Shown here piece by piece: positions 37,844 to 47,206 of a stretch of DNA of 64,000 nucleotides. The position numbers were made by a program, and so were the translations under genes. Each line of letters starts with the position of its first letter. Position 1 is the stretch's first letter. Origin of the DNA: an uncultured Flavobacteriales bacterium (GTDB taxonomy: Bacteria > Bacteroidota > Bacteroidia > Flavobacteriales_G > Salibacteraceae). The notes under the pieces are model-generated. The model was not told where the DNA came from, did no database searches, and saw only the letters and a list, made by a program, of their open reading frames with translations. Location: NCBI GenBank assembly GCA_905479105.1, contig CAJQLE010000003.1:124001-188000 (forward strand). The letters are read 5' to 3'.

Positions 37844-40267
37844 ATGGCAATAAAGAAATCAGAATTATACAGTAGCCTTTGGGAAAGCTGTGATAAGTTA
37901 AGAGGAACTGGTGGTATGGATGCATCCCAGTATAAAGATTATGTACTTACCATGTTATTTGTGAAGTATGTATCAGATAAGTATGCTGGTAATCCTATGA
38001 GTTTAATTGAGATTCCTAACGGTGCTTCATTTTATGATATGGTAGCATTGAAAGGACAACCAGATATTGGTGACCGTATCAATAAGGAGATACTTAGACC
38101 CTTGTTTGCATCTAATGGTTTGGAAGGTTCTTTGGAGATTGTAGATTTCAATGATGATGAAAAATTAGGTAGTGGAAAAGAGAAGGTTGATTTACTATCT
38201 AAGTTGATTGCCATCTTTGAGAACCCAGCATTGAACTTTAAAAACAACCGTGCAGAAGATGATGATGTACTGGGTGATGCTTATGAGTTCTTGATGCGTC
38301 ACTTTGCTACCGAATCTGGTAAGAGCAAAGGACAATTTTATACACCAGCTGAGGTGTCTAGAATATTATCTAAAGTTATTGATGTAGATAAGGCTGACAA
38401 GCCTTCTTATACTGCTTATGACCCTACTTGTGGTTCTGGTTCATTGTTATTAAAAGTAGCTGGTGAAGCACCTAATGGTTTGACTTTGTATGGTCAAGAA
38501 AAAGATGTGGCAACCAAAGGCTTAGCGGTAATGAACATGTGGCTTCATGGTTATCCAGAGGCTTCTATTGCTGGAAAGAACACGATTTCATCACCTCAAT
38601 TTACTGAGGATGGTAAGCTTAAACGTTTTGATTTTGTGGTAGCGAATCCTCCGTTTTCAGTAAAGAACTGGGATAGTGGCATTGTGCCGCTTGATGATGA
38701 ATACAATCGTTTTAGAGGTTTTGGAGTGCCGCCCGATAAGAATGGCGACTATGCTTTTTTACTTCACATCATTGCATCTTTAAAGAGCACTGGTAAAGGT
38801 GCTATTATTCTACCTCACGGTGTTTTGTTTAGAGGAAATGCAGAAGCTGAAATTCGTAAAAACATCATTGAGCGTAAATGGATAAAAGGCATCATCGGGC
38901 TACCTGCCAACTTGTTTTATGGTACAGGTATTCCAGCATGTATTATTGTAATTGATAAAGAAAATGCAGAGGAACGTGAGGGTATCTTTATGATTGATGC
39001 CAGCAAAGGATTCATTAAAGATGGGAACAAGAACCGATTGAGAGAACAAGACCTTCACAAAATTGTGGATGTGTTCAACTTCCAAAAGCCAGTAGATAAA
39101 TTCTCTCGTTTTGTGCCATTTGAAGAAATTGAAAAGAACGAGTTCAACCTCAATATTCCACGATATATAGATACCCAAGAGGAAGAAGATATACAAGACC
39201 TCAACGCTCATTTAAGCGGTGGAATACCTAATAAAGATATTGAAGGTCTGAATCGTTATTGGGAAGTATATCCTAGCCTTAAAGCCAATTTATTCGCTCA
39301 TTTAAGAGAGGGTTATTCCAAAATAACTGTGGATGCTACGGAAATAAAAAACACCATTTACAATCATCCAGAGTTTACAGGCTATAGCGATAAACTGAAT
39401 GCCGTATTTGTTTCATGGAAAGATAAAGTTTACCAAGAGTTGCAAGGTATTAACGATACCAATGCTCCCAAAAAATTAGCAGACTTGATTTCCGAAACCT
39501 TGTTGAACGAATACAAGGACAAACCGCTAGTAGACAAACACAATATGTTCCAGCATCTGATGGATTACTGGAATGATATCATGAAAGATGATGTGTACCT
39601 ATTGGTAGAAGATGGCTGGATAGCTAAGACCAAACGTGTTTTAGAAACAAATAAGAAAGGGAAAGAAGTGGACAAAGGCTGGACCTGTGACCTTATTCCT
39701 AAGCAACTGGTTATTGACAAGTATTTAAGTAGTGAACAGACAGCGTTGAACGACTTAAATGCCAAACTAGAAAGTACACAAGCTGAAATAACAACAACCC
39801 AAGAAGAACATGCTGGTGATGAAGGTTTGTTAAGTGATGCTACAAATGATAAAGGGACCATTACCAAAACCACCCTTACCCAATACATTAAAGAAATTAA
39901 AGCTGACCCAACTGAAAAAGAAACATTGGCTTTGGCAAATGCGTTATTGAAACTATTCACCGAAGAGGCAGCACTAAAAAAACAAGTAAAAGCCGAAGAA
40001 GCAGAATTGGATGATTTAACGTTAAAGCAGTTTGGGAAACTTACCGAACCAGAAGTAAGAGCCTTAGTGGTAGATGACAAATGGATTGCCTCTTTAAATG
40101 CCTTAATGCAAAGCGAAATAGATGCCATTTCTCAACGCTTAACTGGGCGAATTAAAGAATTGGCAGACCGTTACGAAAACACTTTGGGAGAGTTAACCAC
40201 TAGTACCAAGACCCTAGAAGAAAATGTAAGTAATCATCTTGAAAAAATGGGATTGGTATGGAGTTAA
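37844..40267 (+). CDS. hsdM: type I restriction-modification methyltransferase HsdM with long C-terminal extension
   Basis: 807 residues, clearly longer than the roughly 500 usual for HsdM. Residues 1-150 are the HsdM N-terminal helical domain; the N6-adenine MTase core has motif X/I GQFYTPAEVSR and DPTCGSGSLLL (about 185-205) and catalytic motif IV NPPF in VVANPPFSVKNW (about 268). From about 470 on, the sequence has further domains and long heptad-like coiled coils (e.g. ALNDLNAKLESTQAEI), unlike the canonical enzyme. It modifies adenine at the sites chosen by HsdS and is the required partner for restriction. The end overlaps the hsdS start. Confidence 0.93.
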   Translation: MAIKKSELYSSLWESCDKLRGTGGMDASQYKDYVLTMLFVKYVSDKYAGNPMSLIEIPNGASFYDMVALKGQPDIGDRINKEILRPLFASNGLEGSLEIVDFNDDEKLGSGKEKVDLLSKLIAIFENPALNFKNNRAEDDDVLGDAYEFLMRHFATESGKSKGQFYTPAEVSRILSKVIDVDKADKPSYTAYDPTCGSGSLLLKVAGEAPNGLTLYGQEKDVATKGLAVMNMWLHGYPEASIAGKNTISSPQFTEDGKLKRFDFVVANPPFSVKNWDSGIVPLDDEYNRFRGFGVPPDKNGDYAFLLHIIASLKSTGKGAIILPHGVLFRGNAEAEIRKNIIERKWIKGIIGLPANLFYGTGIPACIIVIDKENAEEREGIFMIDASKGFIKDGNKNRLREQDLHKIVDVFNFQKPVDKFSRFVPFEEIEKNEFNLNIPRYIDTQEEEDIQDLNAHLSGGIPNKDIEGLNRYWEVYPSLKANLFAHLREGYSKITVDATEIKNTIYNHPEFTGYSDKLNAVFVSWKDKVYQELQGINDTNAPKKLADLISETLLNEYKDKPLVDKHNMFQHLMDYWNDIMKDDVYLLVEDGWIAKTKRVLETNKKGKEVDKGWTCDLIPKQLVIDKYLSSEQTALNDLNAKLESTQAEITTTQEEHAGDEGLLSDATNDKGTITKTTLTQYIKEIKADPTEKETLALANALLKLFTEEAALKKQVKAEEAELDDLTLKQFGKLTEPEVRALVVDDKWIASLNALMQSEIDAISQRLTGRIKELADRYENTLGELTTSTKTLEENVSNHLEKMGLVWS

Positions 40268-41553
40268 TGGAGAAACTAGGATATAAGCAAACTGAGGTGG
40301 GTTTGATTCCAGAAGATTGGGAGGTGATTTCAATTGACGATGCAATAAAAAGCACACAGCTAGGCGGTAACTATCAAAATTCTGAAAGTGAAAATGATTA
40401 TCCTTTGATGAAGATGGGGAATCTAGATAGAGGTTTTTTTAAATTTAATAAAATTGAATTTGTTGTAGGACAGAAACCAAGCAAACGAGATTTGCTGAAG
40501 TATGGTGATGTTATTTTCAACACAAGAAACACTCTTGATTTAGTTGGAAAGGTTGCAGTTTGGAAAAATGAACTAGATAAAGCATATTTTAATTCGAATT
40601 TACTGCGTTTTGAATTTGATGAGAATAAAATCTCATCAAGTTTCTTTTTTAATTATTTAATTAATACTAAAAGAAATATTTCTCAATTAAGAGCTATTGC
40701 CACTGGTACTACAAGTGTCGCAGCAATTTACAGTAGAGATTTAACTAAAGTTTTAATAGCGAAACCAACCCTCACCGAACAAAAAGCCATAGCCACCGCC
40801 TTAAGTGATGTAGATGACCTTATTGCCAATTTGGATAAACTCATTACCAAAAAGAAAGCCATTAAACAAGGTGCTATGCAGCAGCTTTTAACACCACCAC
40901 AAAAAGGCGGTAAACGTTTATCTGGTTTTACTGGGGAGTGGACTGAAATAAGATTAGATGACTTAATCCATGATTTTCAAAATGGATATGCTTTTTCAGC
41001 AATAGGTTATGAAGACCACGGTATAAGAATAATTACTATGGCTCAAATTGGACTCGAAGGACAGTTTCAATTAAATGAATCTAAAGGTAATTATTGGGAT
41101 GCATCACAGCTGCAACCTCTAAAAGATTTTGTTTTGAAAAAAGGTGATTTAATAATGTCTATGACCGATGTGACACCTCAGAAAAACTTAATTGGAAGGA
41201 TGACTATAATTGAAGATGAGGGTCCATTTTTTCTTAATCAACGTGTTGGTCATTTACGTGTCAATAAAGAAAAAGCCAATACAGTTATTTTAAAACATCT
41301 ATCTAACATGAGAAGTTGGAGAACTTATTCAAAAGGCATTGCATCACTAGGTGTTCAAGCTAATATAGGTACAACAGATATTAAGAATGGAACATTTAAC
41401 CTTCCTCAGATTGAAGAACAAAATGCAATTGCTCAAATTCTTTCCGATATGGATACAGAAATCAAGCAATTAGCCACTAAAAAAGTAAAATACCAAGCCA
41501 TCAAACAAGGGATGATGCAAGAATTATTAACTGGTAAATCAAGGTTGGTATGA
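40258..41553 (+). CDS. hsdS: type I restriction-modification specificity subunit HsdS
   Basis: 431 residues with two target-recognition domains (about 20-165 and 215-370), each followed by a conserved coiled-coil region (LTEQKAIATALSDVDDLI and IEEQNAIAQILSDMDTEI), the standard HsdS plan. The two halves together should recognise a bipartite DNA site. It starts at 40258, overlapping the end of hsdM by ten bases; ATG 40267 is an alternative. The stop overlaps the hsdR start. TRDs are the most variable part and probably differ from relatives; the recognition sequence cannot be read from the protein. Confidence 0.92.
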   Translation: MELMEKLGYKQTEVGLIPEDWEVISIDDAIKSTQLGGNYQNSESENDYPLMKMGNLDRGFFKFNKIEFVVGQKPSKRDLLKYGDVIFNTRNTLDLVGKVAVWKNELDKAYFNSNLLRFEFDENKISSSFFFNYLINTKRNISQLRAIATGTTSVAAIYSRDLTKVLIAKPTLTEQKAIATALSDVDDLIANLDKLITKKKAIKQGAMQQLLTPPQKGGKRLSGFTGEWTEIRLDDLIHDFQNGYAFSAIGYEDHGIRIITMAQIGLEGQFQLNESKGNYWDASQLQPLKDFVLKKGDLIMSMTDVTPQKNLIGRMTIIEDEGPFFLNQRVGHLRVNKEKANTVILKHLSNMRSWRTYSKGIASLGVQANIGTTDIKNGTFNLPQIEEQNAIAQILSDMDTEIKQLATKKVKYQAIKQGMMQELLTGKSRLV

Positions 41554-44500
41554 GTAATCAAATAGGTAAACCAGAACGTGCCTCCCAAAACAGAGTTATT
41601 CAACTTTTCCAAGATGAATTAGGATACACCTATTTGGGAGATTGGGAAGAAGAAGTTCGCACCCAGCCCATTGAAGAAGACTTATTGTTTAAGTATCTAA
41701 CAAAAAACAATAGGTATTCTAGTGAGTTGGCTCAAAAGGCATTAGATGCACTAGTAAAAGCAGCTACCAATCTTTCTGATGATTTATATGAAGCCAATAA
41801 GGAAGTATACAAGCTACTTCGCTATGGTGTAACAGTTCGTGAAGAGTTAGGTCAACCCAAAGAAACGGTTTGGCTAATTGATTGGAAGAATCCAACTAGT
41901 AATGATTTTGCTGTAGCAGAAGAAGTAACTGTAGCTGGTAAACATACAAAAAGACCAGATGTGGTGCTCTTTGTAAATGGTATTGCCCTTGGAGTAATTG
42001 AGTTAAAAAGAAGTAAAGTTGGTGTTGAAGAAGGTATTCGTCAAAACTTAGACAATCAAAAACCAGAGTTTATAGAAAAGTACTTCACCACCATGCAATT
42101 GGTTATGGCTGGTAATGATACCCAAGGTTTAAGATATGGAACCATTGAGACATCTGAGAAGTACTACCTAAAATGGAAAGAAGATGGTGACAAAGAGTTC
42201 GATTACTTATTGGACAAACACATCTCTCAACTTTGTGAAAAGTCTAGAATCTTAGAGTTGGTTCACGACTTTGTGGTATTTGATAAAGGCGTTAAAAAAC
42301 TATGCAGACCTAATCAGTACTTTGGAATTACAGCAGCACAGGAAAACATACGTACTAAACAAGGAGGTATTATTTGGCACACCCAAGGTTCTGGTAAATC
42401 CCTTACCATGGTTTGGCTTACCAAGTGGATTCGAGAGAATGTAAAAGATAGTAGAGTGCTTATCATTACAGACCGTGAGGAACTGGATGACCAGATAGAA
42501 AAACTGTTTACTGGTGTGGATGAGAAAATCTACAGAACCAAAAGTGGTAGAGACCTCATCAATGTATTGAACCACAAAACAGAAATGTTGATTGGTAGCT
42601 TGGTGCACAAGTTTGGTAGAAAATCCGATGAAGGTGATTACGATTCTTTCATTGAAGATTTAAAAGCCAGTTTAGGAAGCGACTTCAAAGCGAAAGGTGA
42701 TATCTATGTGTTTGTAGATGAATGTCACCGTACCCAATCGGGTAAGCTGCATGATGCTATGAAGCTGATTTTACCAGATTCATTATTCATTGGGTTCACT
42801 GGTACACCACTACTTAAAAAAGACAAACAGAAGAGTATTGAGATTTTTGGTCCATATATCGGTAATCCATACAAATTCGATGAAGCAGTTGAAGATGGTG
42901 TGGTACTGGACTTATTATATGAAGCTAGAGATGTGGAACAGTTCATCACCGACCAGCAAAGTATAGACGAATGGTTCGAAGCCGAAACCAAAGGCTTAAC
43001 TGATGTTGCTAAGGTAGAATTGAAAAAACGATGGGGAACCATGCAAAAGGTTCTGGGTTCTAAATCAAGACTTGAGAAGATTGTTTTCGATATCGTAAAA
43101 GATTTTAAAATAAAACCAAGATTATCCACTGGTGAAGGAAACGCCATGTTGGTATCGGGTTCAGTGTATGCAGCGTGTAAATATTATGAGTTATTTCAGA
43201 ATGCTGGATTTAAAAGCTGTGCCATCATTACATCTTACCAACCTCATCATGGTGATATAAAAGGAGAAGAAACAGGAGAAGATAATCCCACCGATAAGCT
43301 GTTGAAGTATGAAGTGTATACTAAAATGCTTAACGGTAAAACCACTGAGGACTTTGAAGCGGAAGCAAAAGCTAAGTTTATAAAAGAGCCTAGTAAAATG
43401 AAGCTGCTTATCGTTGTAGATAAGCTATTAACTGGTTTTGACGCACCTTCTGCATCTTACCTATACATTGATAAGAAAATGCAAGACCATGGCTTATTTC
43501 AAGCAATATGCCGTGTTAATAGAATTGATACCGATGATAAGGAGTATGGTTATATCATCGACTACAAAGATTTATTTAAAAGCCTTCAAAATTCCATACA
43601 GGATTATACATCAGAAGTGTTTGATAATTACGATGAAGATGATGTCCAAGGATTATTGAAAGATAGGCATACAGAGAGTAGGGAGCGATTAGAAACGTCT
43701 TTGGAAGCAGTAAGAGCCATGTGTGAGCCTGTTCATCCAAAAGATGAGCCATCGTTCATAAAATTCTTTTGTGGAAACACAGAGAACCCACAGGACATTA
43801 AAGATACCGAAGAGAAAAGAGTTGCCTTGTATAAAGCAGTGGTATCATTAATAAGAGCCTATTCTAATGTGGCTAACGAAATGCACAAGTTGGGTTATAG
43901 CGATGCAGAAGCCAATTCTATTAAAGATGAAGTAAAGTATTACTCCGACTTAAGAGAAACCATTAAACAAGCAAGTGGTGACTATCTGGACCTTAAACGA
44001 TTTGAGCCTGGTATGCGTCAGCTGATGGATATGTATTTGGATGCAAAATCAAGCACCAAAATATCTGATTTTGAGAACAAATCTCTAGTGGAGCTAATTG
44101 TTAAGCTCGGCAATGATATTGATGAGACAGCTCCCGATAGAAAGAAGAAAAGACAAGAAGCCGTTGCTGAAACTATTGAGAACAATGTAAGGAAGGTAAT
44201 CATAGAAGAATCACAAACCAATCCTAAGTATTACGAGAAGATGTCGAAGTTATTGGATGAGATTATCCAATTAAGGAAACAAGAAACATGTGACTACCAA
44301 GACTACTTAGAAAAGATTAAAGAGTTAGCTTCTAAAGTTGCTGAACCTTCAAGTGGTGAGTCATATCCAAATTCAATCAACACAAGAGCGAAGCAAGCAC
44401 TTTATGATAATTTGAATTCTGATGAAGAATTAGCGAATGTTTTAGACCATGTTATTCTAGATAATAAACTGGATGGCTGGCGTGATGGTGGGATAAAGGA

Positions 44501-44594
44501 AAAGAAACTGATGTTGGCAGTAAATGGTGTTATAAGTGACCCAGAAAGGACATTGGAGTTGATGAAAATAATAAAAGCACAAAGTGAGTACTAA
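41550..44594 (+). CDS. hsdR: type I restriction endonuclease/translocase HsdR
   Basis: 1014 residues. The N-terminal nuclease domain carries the PD-(D/E)xK signature RPDVVLFVNG...GVIELKRSK (about 130-155). SF2 helicase motor: Walker A HTQGSGKSLTM (about 275), motif II DECHRTQSGK (about 390), motif III VGFTGTP region (FIGFTGTPLL), and the helicase C-terminal half including DKLLTGFDAPS (about 625). It cleaves unmethylated DNA after ATP-driven translocation in complex with HsdM/HsdS. The C-terminal HsdR helical domain is present. All motifs look intact. Confidence 0.95.
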   Translation: MSNQIGKPERASQNRVIQLFQDELGYTYLGDWEEEVRTQPIEEDLLFKYLTKNNRYSSELAQKALDALVKAATNLSDDLYEANKEVYKLLRYGVTVREELGQPKETVWLIDWKNPTSNDFAVAEEVTVAGKHTKRPDVVLFVNGIALGVIELKRSKVGVEEGIRQNLDNQKPEFIEKYFTTMQLVMAGNDTQGLRYGTIETSEKYYLKWKEDGDKEFDYLLDKHISQLCEKSRILELVHDFVVFDKGVKKLCRPNQYFGITAAQENIRTKQGGIIWHTQGSGKSLTMVWLTKWIRENVKDSRVLIITDREELDDQIEKLFTGVDEKIYRTKSGRDLINVLNHKTEMLIGSLVHKFGRKSDEGDYDSFIEDLKASLGSDFKAKGDIYVFVDECHRTQSGKLHDAMKLILPDSLFIGFTGTPLLKKDKQKSIEIFGPYIGNPYKFDEAVEDGVVLDLLYEARDVEQFITDQQSIDEWFEAETKGLTDVAKVELKKRWGTMQKVLGSKSRLEKIVFDIVKDFKIKPRLSTGEGNAMLVSGSVYAACKYYELFQNAGFKSCAIITSYQPHHGDIKGEETGEDNPTDKLLKYEVYTKMLNGKTTEDFEAEAKAKFIKEPSKMKLLIVVDKLLTGFDAPSASYLYIDKKMQDHGLFQAICRVNRIDTDDKEYGYIIDYKDLFKSLQNSIQDYTSEVFDNYDEDDVQGLLKDRHTESRERLETSLEAVRAMCEPVHPKDEPSFIKFFCGNTENPQDIKDTEEKRVALYKAVVSLIRAYSNVANEMHKLGYSDAEANSIKDEVKYYSDLRETIKQASGDYLDLKRFEPGMRQLMDMYLDAKSSTKISDFENKSLVELIVKLGNDIDETAPDRKKKRQEAVAETIENNVRKVIIEESQTNPKYYEKMSKLLDEIIQLRKQETCDYQDYLEKIKELASKVAEPSSGESYPNSINTRAKQALYDNLNSDEELANVLDHVILDNKLDGWRDGGIKEKKLMLAVNGVISDPERTLELMKIIKAQSEY

Positions 44595-45312
44595 TCAAGA
44601 AACCATAGCTTTTGCCAACATTGAAATAGATGTAGTTCGAAAGGATATTAAAAACATGCACTTGGCTGTTTATCCACCGCATGGTCGTATCCGATTGTCC
44701 GCACCCAGTAAGACAGATGCTGAAGTGTTAAGATTATTTGCAATCTCTAAACTTGGCTGGATAAAGAAACATGTAAAGAACTTTAAGGAACAAGCCAGAG
44801 AAACAAAGCGTGACTATGTTTCTGGTGAGAGCCATTTCTTTATGGGTAAACGATATCTGTTGGATGTAAATCACCATGATGGTTACAACAAAGTGAAACT
44901 AATAGGTACTAAGAAAATCCAATTATGGGTAAAACCAGAAGCAACAGTTCAAGACAAAGCTACCGTCATCAAGGAATGGTATAGAAAGCAATTAAAGAAA
45001 CAATTACCTCAACTTATAGCTAAATGGGAAAAGGTTGTTGGTGTAAAGTGCAATGATTGGGGCGTGAAGCAAATGAAGACGAAATGGGGTGCTTGCAATA
45101 CCGATGATAAACGCATTTGGCTAAACCTTGAACTAGCTAAAAAACCAATTCTTTGTTTGGAGTACATCTTAGTTCATGAGTTGGTCCATCTACATGAGAG
45201 AAACCACAATGATAGGTTCATTGCACTGATGGATAAGTTCATGCCCAAATGGAGATTACACAGAGATGAATTAAATAGCTTACCCATCGTCCATAATGAT
45301 TGGGGGTATTAA
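44584..45312 (+). CDS. YgjP-like (DUF45/M48-type) metal-dependent hydrolase of the R-M operon
   Basis: 242 residues, starting at GTG 44584 inside the hsdR end. The zinc site is HELVHLHERNHNDRF (HExxH plus a third His), preceded by the conserved MKTKWGACN motif of the YgjP/SprT-like DUF45 family. Members of this family are often found as the last gene of type I R-M operons; their function is not established, though a protease or DNA-repair role is proposed. The overlap with hsdR shows co-transcription and likely shared fate. No membrane segment. Confidence 0.88.
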   Translation: MSTNQETIAFANIEIDVVRKDIKNMHLAVYPPHGRIRLSAPSKTDAEVLRLFAISKLGWIKKHVKNFKEQARETKRDYVSGESHFFMGKRYLLDVNHHDGYNKVKLIGTKKIQLWVKPEATVQDKATVIKEWYRKQLKKQLPQLIAKWEKVVGVKCNDWGVKQMKTKWGACNTDDKRIWLNLELAKKPILCLEYILVHELVHLHERNHNDRFIALMDKFMPKWRLHRDELNSLPIVHNDWGY

Positions 45313-45334
45313 TACCCGTGTAAGTTCAAGCACA

Positions 45335-45400
45335 TTGCAATCCTCGTCCCTGCGGTTGCAAAGAGCGCATTAAAACAGCCGCTTATACTAAACGTTGCAA
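45335..45400. repeat. attC-like imperfect palindrome (site a)
   Basis: Outer arms TTGCAA at 45335-45340 and 45395-45400, inner arms GCGG (45352-45355) and CCGC (45379-45382) with 11- and 12-base spacers, all after the YgjP stop codon. Nested short arms with near-equal spacers fit the geometry of integron attC sites. It abuts repeat copy B. Confidence 0.45.
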
Positions 45401-45599
45401 GCAATTGAAGAACTCGAATAGGCTTCAATCATCACCCGACTCGATGCCAAAGTCTTGAAAAGACGATGCTATACACCCACACATTGGGTTATACTATGCA
45501 TCTGAAATCTTAACCAAAAAAGGAAATTGATTTAGAATCATACACCCCCTGAGGTGATTTGAGGGTGTGGGTTTTTGATTTCAGGTTTTAGTTGGTTTG
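45401..45599 (+). repeat. composite island repeat, copy B
   Basis: GCAATTGAAGAACTCGAATAG then GGCTTCAATCATC, CCAAAGTCTTGAAAAGAC, CACCCACACATTGGGTTATAC, CTGAGGTGATTT and TTTCAGGTTTTAGTTGG. It corresponds in order to copy E at 49251 across roughly its first 190 bases. Confidence 0.8.
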
Positions 45600-45663
45600 T
45601 GTGAAGGCTTTCTATTTCATATTTTCGTGAGATAGGTAATGAATTATCTTAAAACAACTAGAA

Positions 45664-45753
45664 ATGAAAACATTGCTCACTACCTCAATCATGTTGCTAA
45701 CATTCGGATTAGTAACCGCTCAGAATAACAATACTGTTGATTTATTTAATTAG
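45664..45753 (+). pseudogene. orphan signal-peptide ORF (29 aa), probable remnant
   Basis: Encodes MKTLLTTSIMLLTFGLVTAQ followed by only nine more residues before TAG. The first twenty residues are a perfect secretion signal ending in TAQ, the cleavage pattern of this phylum. Either a tiny secreted peptide or, more likely, the 5' end of a lost secreted-protein gene whose body was removed by insertion or deletion next to the 45750 lipoprotein gene (which converges with it and overlaps by four bases). Confidence 0.55.
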
Positions 45754-46001
45754 TCATACTTCCCACAATCCTCTTTTGCTAATCTTCTTACTTCCTCACT
45801 GAATTTATTAGTTCCTACATAACTTTTAGGTATTTTACTTCTGTATTTATCGTTACATTTTAACATTAAATCTGTATCAGTTCCTCCATATCCATAATCT
45901 CTTCCATTTAAATAATTATCACACTTACATGCAGATGGACCACAACTAAATAGAAATAAACTAATACTTAATACCATTAATACCATTAATACTTTTTTCA
46001 T
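45750..46001 (-). CDS. small lipoprotein (83 aa)
   Basis: Signal peptide and lipobox MKKVLMVLMVLSISLFLFSC, cleavage before Cys 20, then a mature chain of about 64 residues with further cysteines (CKCDNYLNG, MLKCNDKY, EDCGKYD) that can form disulfides. Unknown family; outer-membrane or periplasmic anchoring inferred. It is oriented against the island's R-M operon and stands alone as a single-gene unit. Confidence 0.72.
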   Translation of the reverse strand: MKKVLMVLMVLSISLFLFSCGPSACKCDNYLNGRDYGYGGTDTDLMLKCNDKYRSKIPKSYVGTNKFSEEVRRLAKEDCGKYD

Positions 46002-46037
46002 AATTCCTAATTTTTATTTATATTCAAATATATTAAT

Positions 46038-46466
46038 GTGGAAATAAAAGGGAACAAGTCTACTATTGCGGAACTGGCTGAACAGAGAAATAAACAAGGA
46101 GTCACATACCAAGGCAAGGGGGTTTATAAAATCGTAGAGGTCGGCAACACGTTTAAGGTAAGTCTCAAGAGGATGGAAAGAGATGCGAGAGAAAAGGCAG
46201 ATGACCTGGTAAAAAACATGGGAGGAGCGCAATACGCTGATATTTCCCTAGATAAAGTAGGAGCCGCTTATGGGTCATACGCACAGGTCAGACTAACCAT
46301 TGTCGTTCAAGATTATATGCAACAACCTGTGCTAAAAAGAGGAGAGGACAAAGAAAATGCGATTGAAAAAATCAAAGAGTTGAACTCTTTAAAGGAGCAA
46401 GGAATAATTTCAGAAGAGGAGTACAATAAAGCCGCTGCACCATATAAAGCTATCATTCTCAAATAG
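46038..46466 (+). CDS. SHOCT-domain protein (142 aa)
   Basis: Starts at GTG 46038 (MEIKGNKSTIAELAEQRN). The first 100 residues are a charged, mixed alpha/beta domain without recognised motifs. The C-terminus IEKIKELNSLKEQGIISEEEYNKA (about 113-137) is a SHOCT short C-terminal helical domain, common at the ends of membrane or oligomerising bacterial proteins. No membrane segment is present. Function unknown; it is a single-gene unit between lipoprotein 45750 and repeat copy C. Confidence 0.72.
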   Translation: MEIKGNKSTIAELAEQRNKQGVTYQGKGVYKIVEVGNTFKVSLKRMERDAREKADDLVKNMGGAQYADISLDKVGAAYGSYAQVRLTIVVQDYMQQPVLKRGEDKENAIEKIKELNSLKEQGIISEEEYNKAAAPYKAIILK

Positions 46467-46484
46467 GCCACGAATCTGAATTAG

Positions 46485-46566
46485 GACAGAAAACCGATTT
46501 AGAACAACGCACGCCCTGAGGTGATTCGGTGCCGTGGGTTTTAGGGTTCAGGTTTTAGTTGGTTTG
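46485..46566 (+). repeat. composite island repeat, copy C (partial)
   Basis: GACAGAAAACCGATTTAGAAC, CCCTGAGGTGATTCGGTGCC, then GGGTTTTAGGGTTCAGG and TTTTAGTTGGTTTGG. Matches the second half of copies A, B and E; the upstream half is missing. Confidence 0.75.
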
Positions 46567-46583
46567 GGAAAGTGTTTGGGAGT

Positions 46584-47096
46584 TCAGCCCTTACAATGCT
46601 CGTCAATTATACCGTGAATATCTTCAAAACCTAACTCAACTGCCTTTTTCCAGTCCTCACAAGCTCCTGCCTCATCATCTAAATTGACCTTTGCTATCCC
46701 TCTGTAGAATATGGCCTTTTCATGTGTAGGGTCGAGCTTAATTACGGCATTCATCTGAGTTAATGATTCCTGAAACATCTCCTGCTGACCGTACATATAG
46801 CCTCTATTAAAAAGTGCTGCTGTGTTTAAGGGTTCTAACTCAAGTGCTTTAGCTACGTCATCATATGCCTCTTGGCGTTTATTGAGACACCGATATGTAA
46901 TTGCCCTATTCACATAGGCATCAGCAAAATTCGGGTCAAGATTAATTGCAGATGTGAAGTCCTCATAAGCACCTTGATAATTATCTCCTTTTCTCAGTCT
47001 AACTAATCCACGGTCAAAAAAATAAAGACTATCGGAAGAAGTTCCATCTAGAATCCTGTATTTCTTTCCTTCTCTCTCAATTATTCTGCGTGTCAT
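46584..47096 (-). CDS. TPR-repeat protein (170 aa)
   Basis: Four tetratricopeptide-type repeats are visible from about residue 25 to 155 (ALFNRGYMYGQQEMFQESLTQ, AIFYRGIAKVNLDDEAGACED and others) with the expected Gly/Ala/Tyr/Leu spacing, after an N-terminal stretch starting MTRRIIEREGKKYRILDG. No signal peptide. Mediates protein-protein interaction; partner and function unknown. Leftward single-gene unit, its 3' end next to repeat copy C. Confidence 0.75.
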   Translation of the reverse strand: MTRRIIEREGKKYRILDGTSSDSLYFFDRGLVRLRKGDNYQGAYEDFTSAINLDPNFADAYVNRAITYRCLNKRQEAYDDVAKALELEPLNTAALFNRGYMYGQQEMFQESLTQMNAVIKLDPTHEKAIFYRGIAKVNLDDEAGACEDWKKAVELGFEDIHGIIDEHCKG

Positions 47097-47206
47097 CGTG
47101 ACTTAATTAATAATTTCTTCTTTATTCAGGGCAAGTATAATTGCTGCTATTTAAAACTACAAAAGGCGAGTATCCTATTTCATCAAACAACATTCTTCAA
47201 ATCATT

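Noticed and set aside
39565-40128. 187-codon serine/valine-rich minus-strand frame inside hsdM
   Set aside because: Shadow of the repetitive Lys/Glu-rich coiled-coil coding; no signal, no neighbours.
42725-43147. 140-codon minus-strand frame in hsdR
   Set aside because: Opposite to helicase motifs that are clearly coding.
46014-46232. Minus-strand frame opposite the SHOCT protein gene
   Set aside because: The plus-strand frame has a recognisable C-terminal SHOCT domain; the minus frame has no support.
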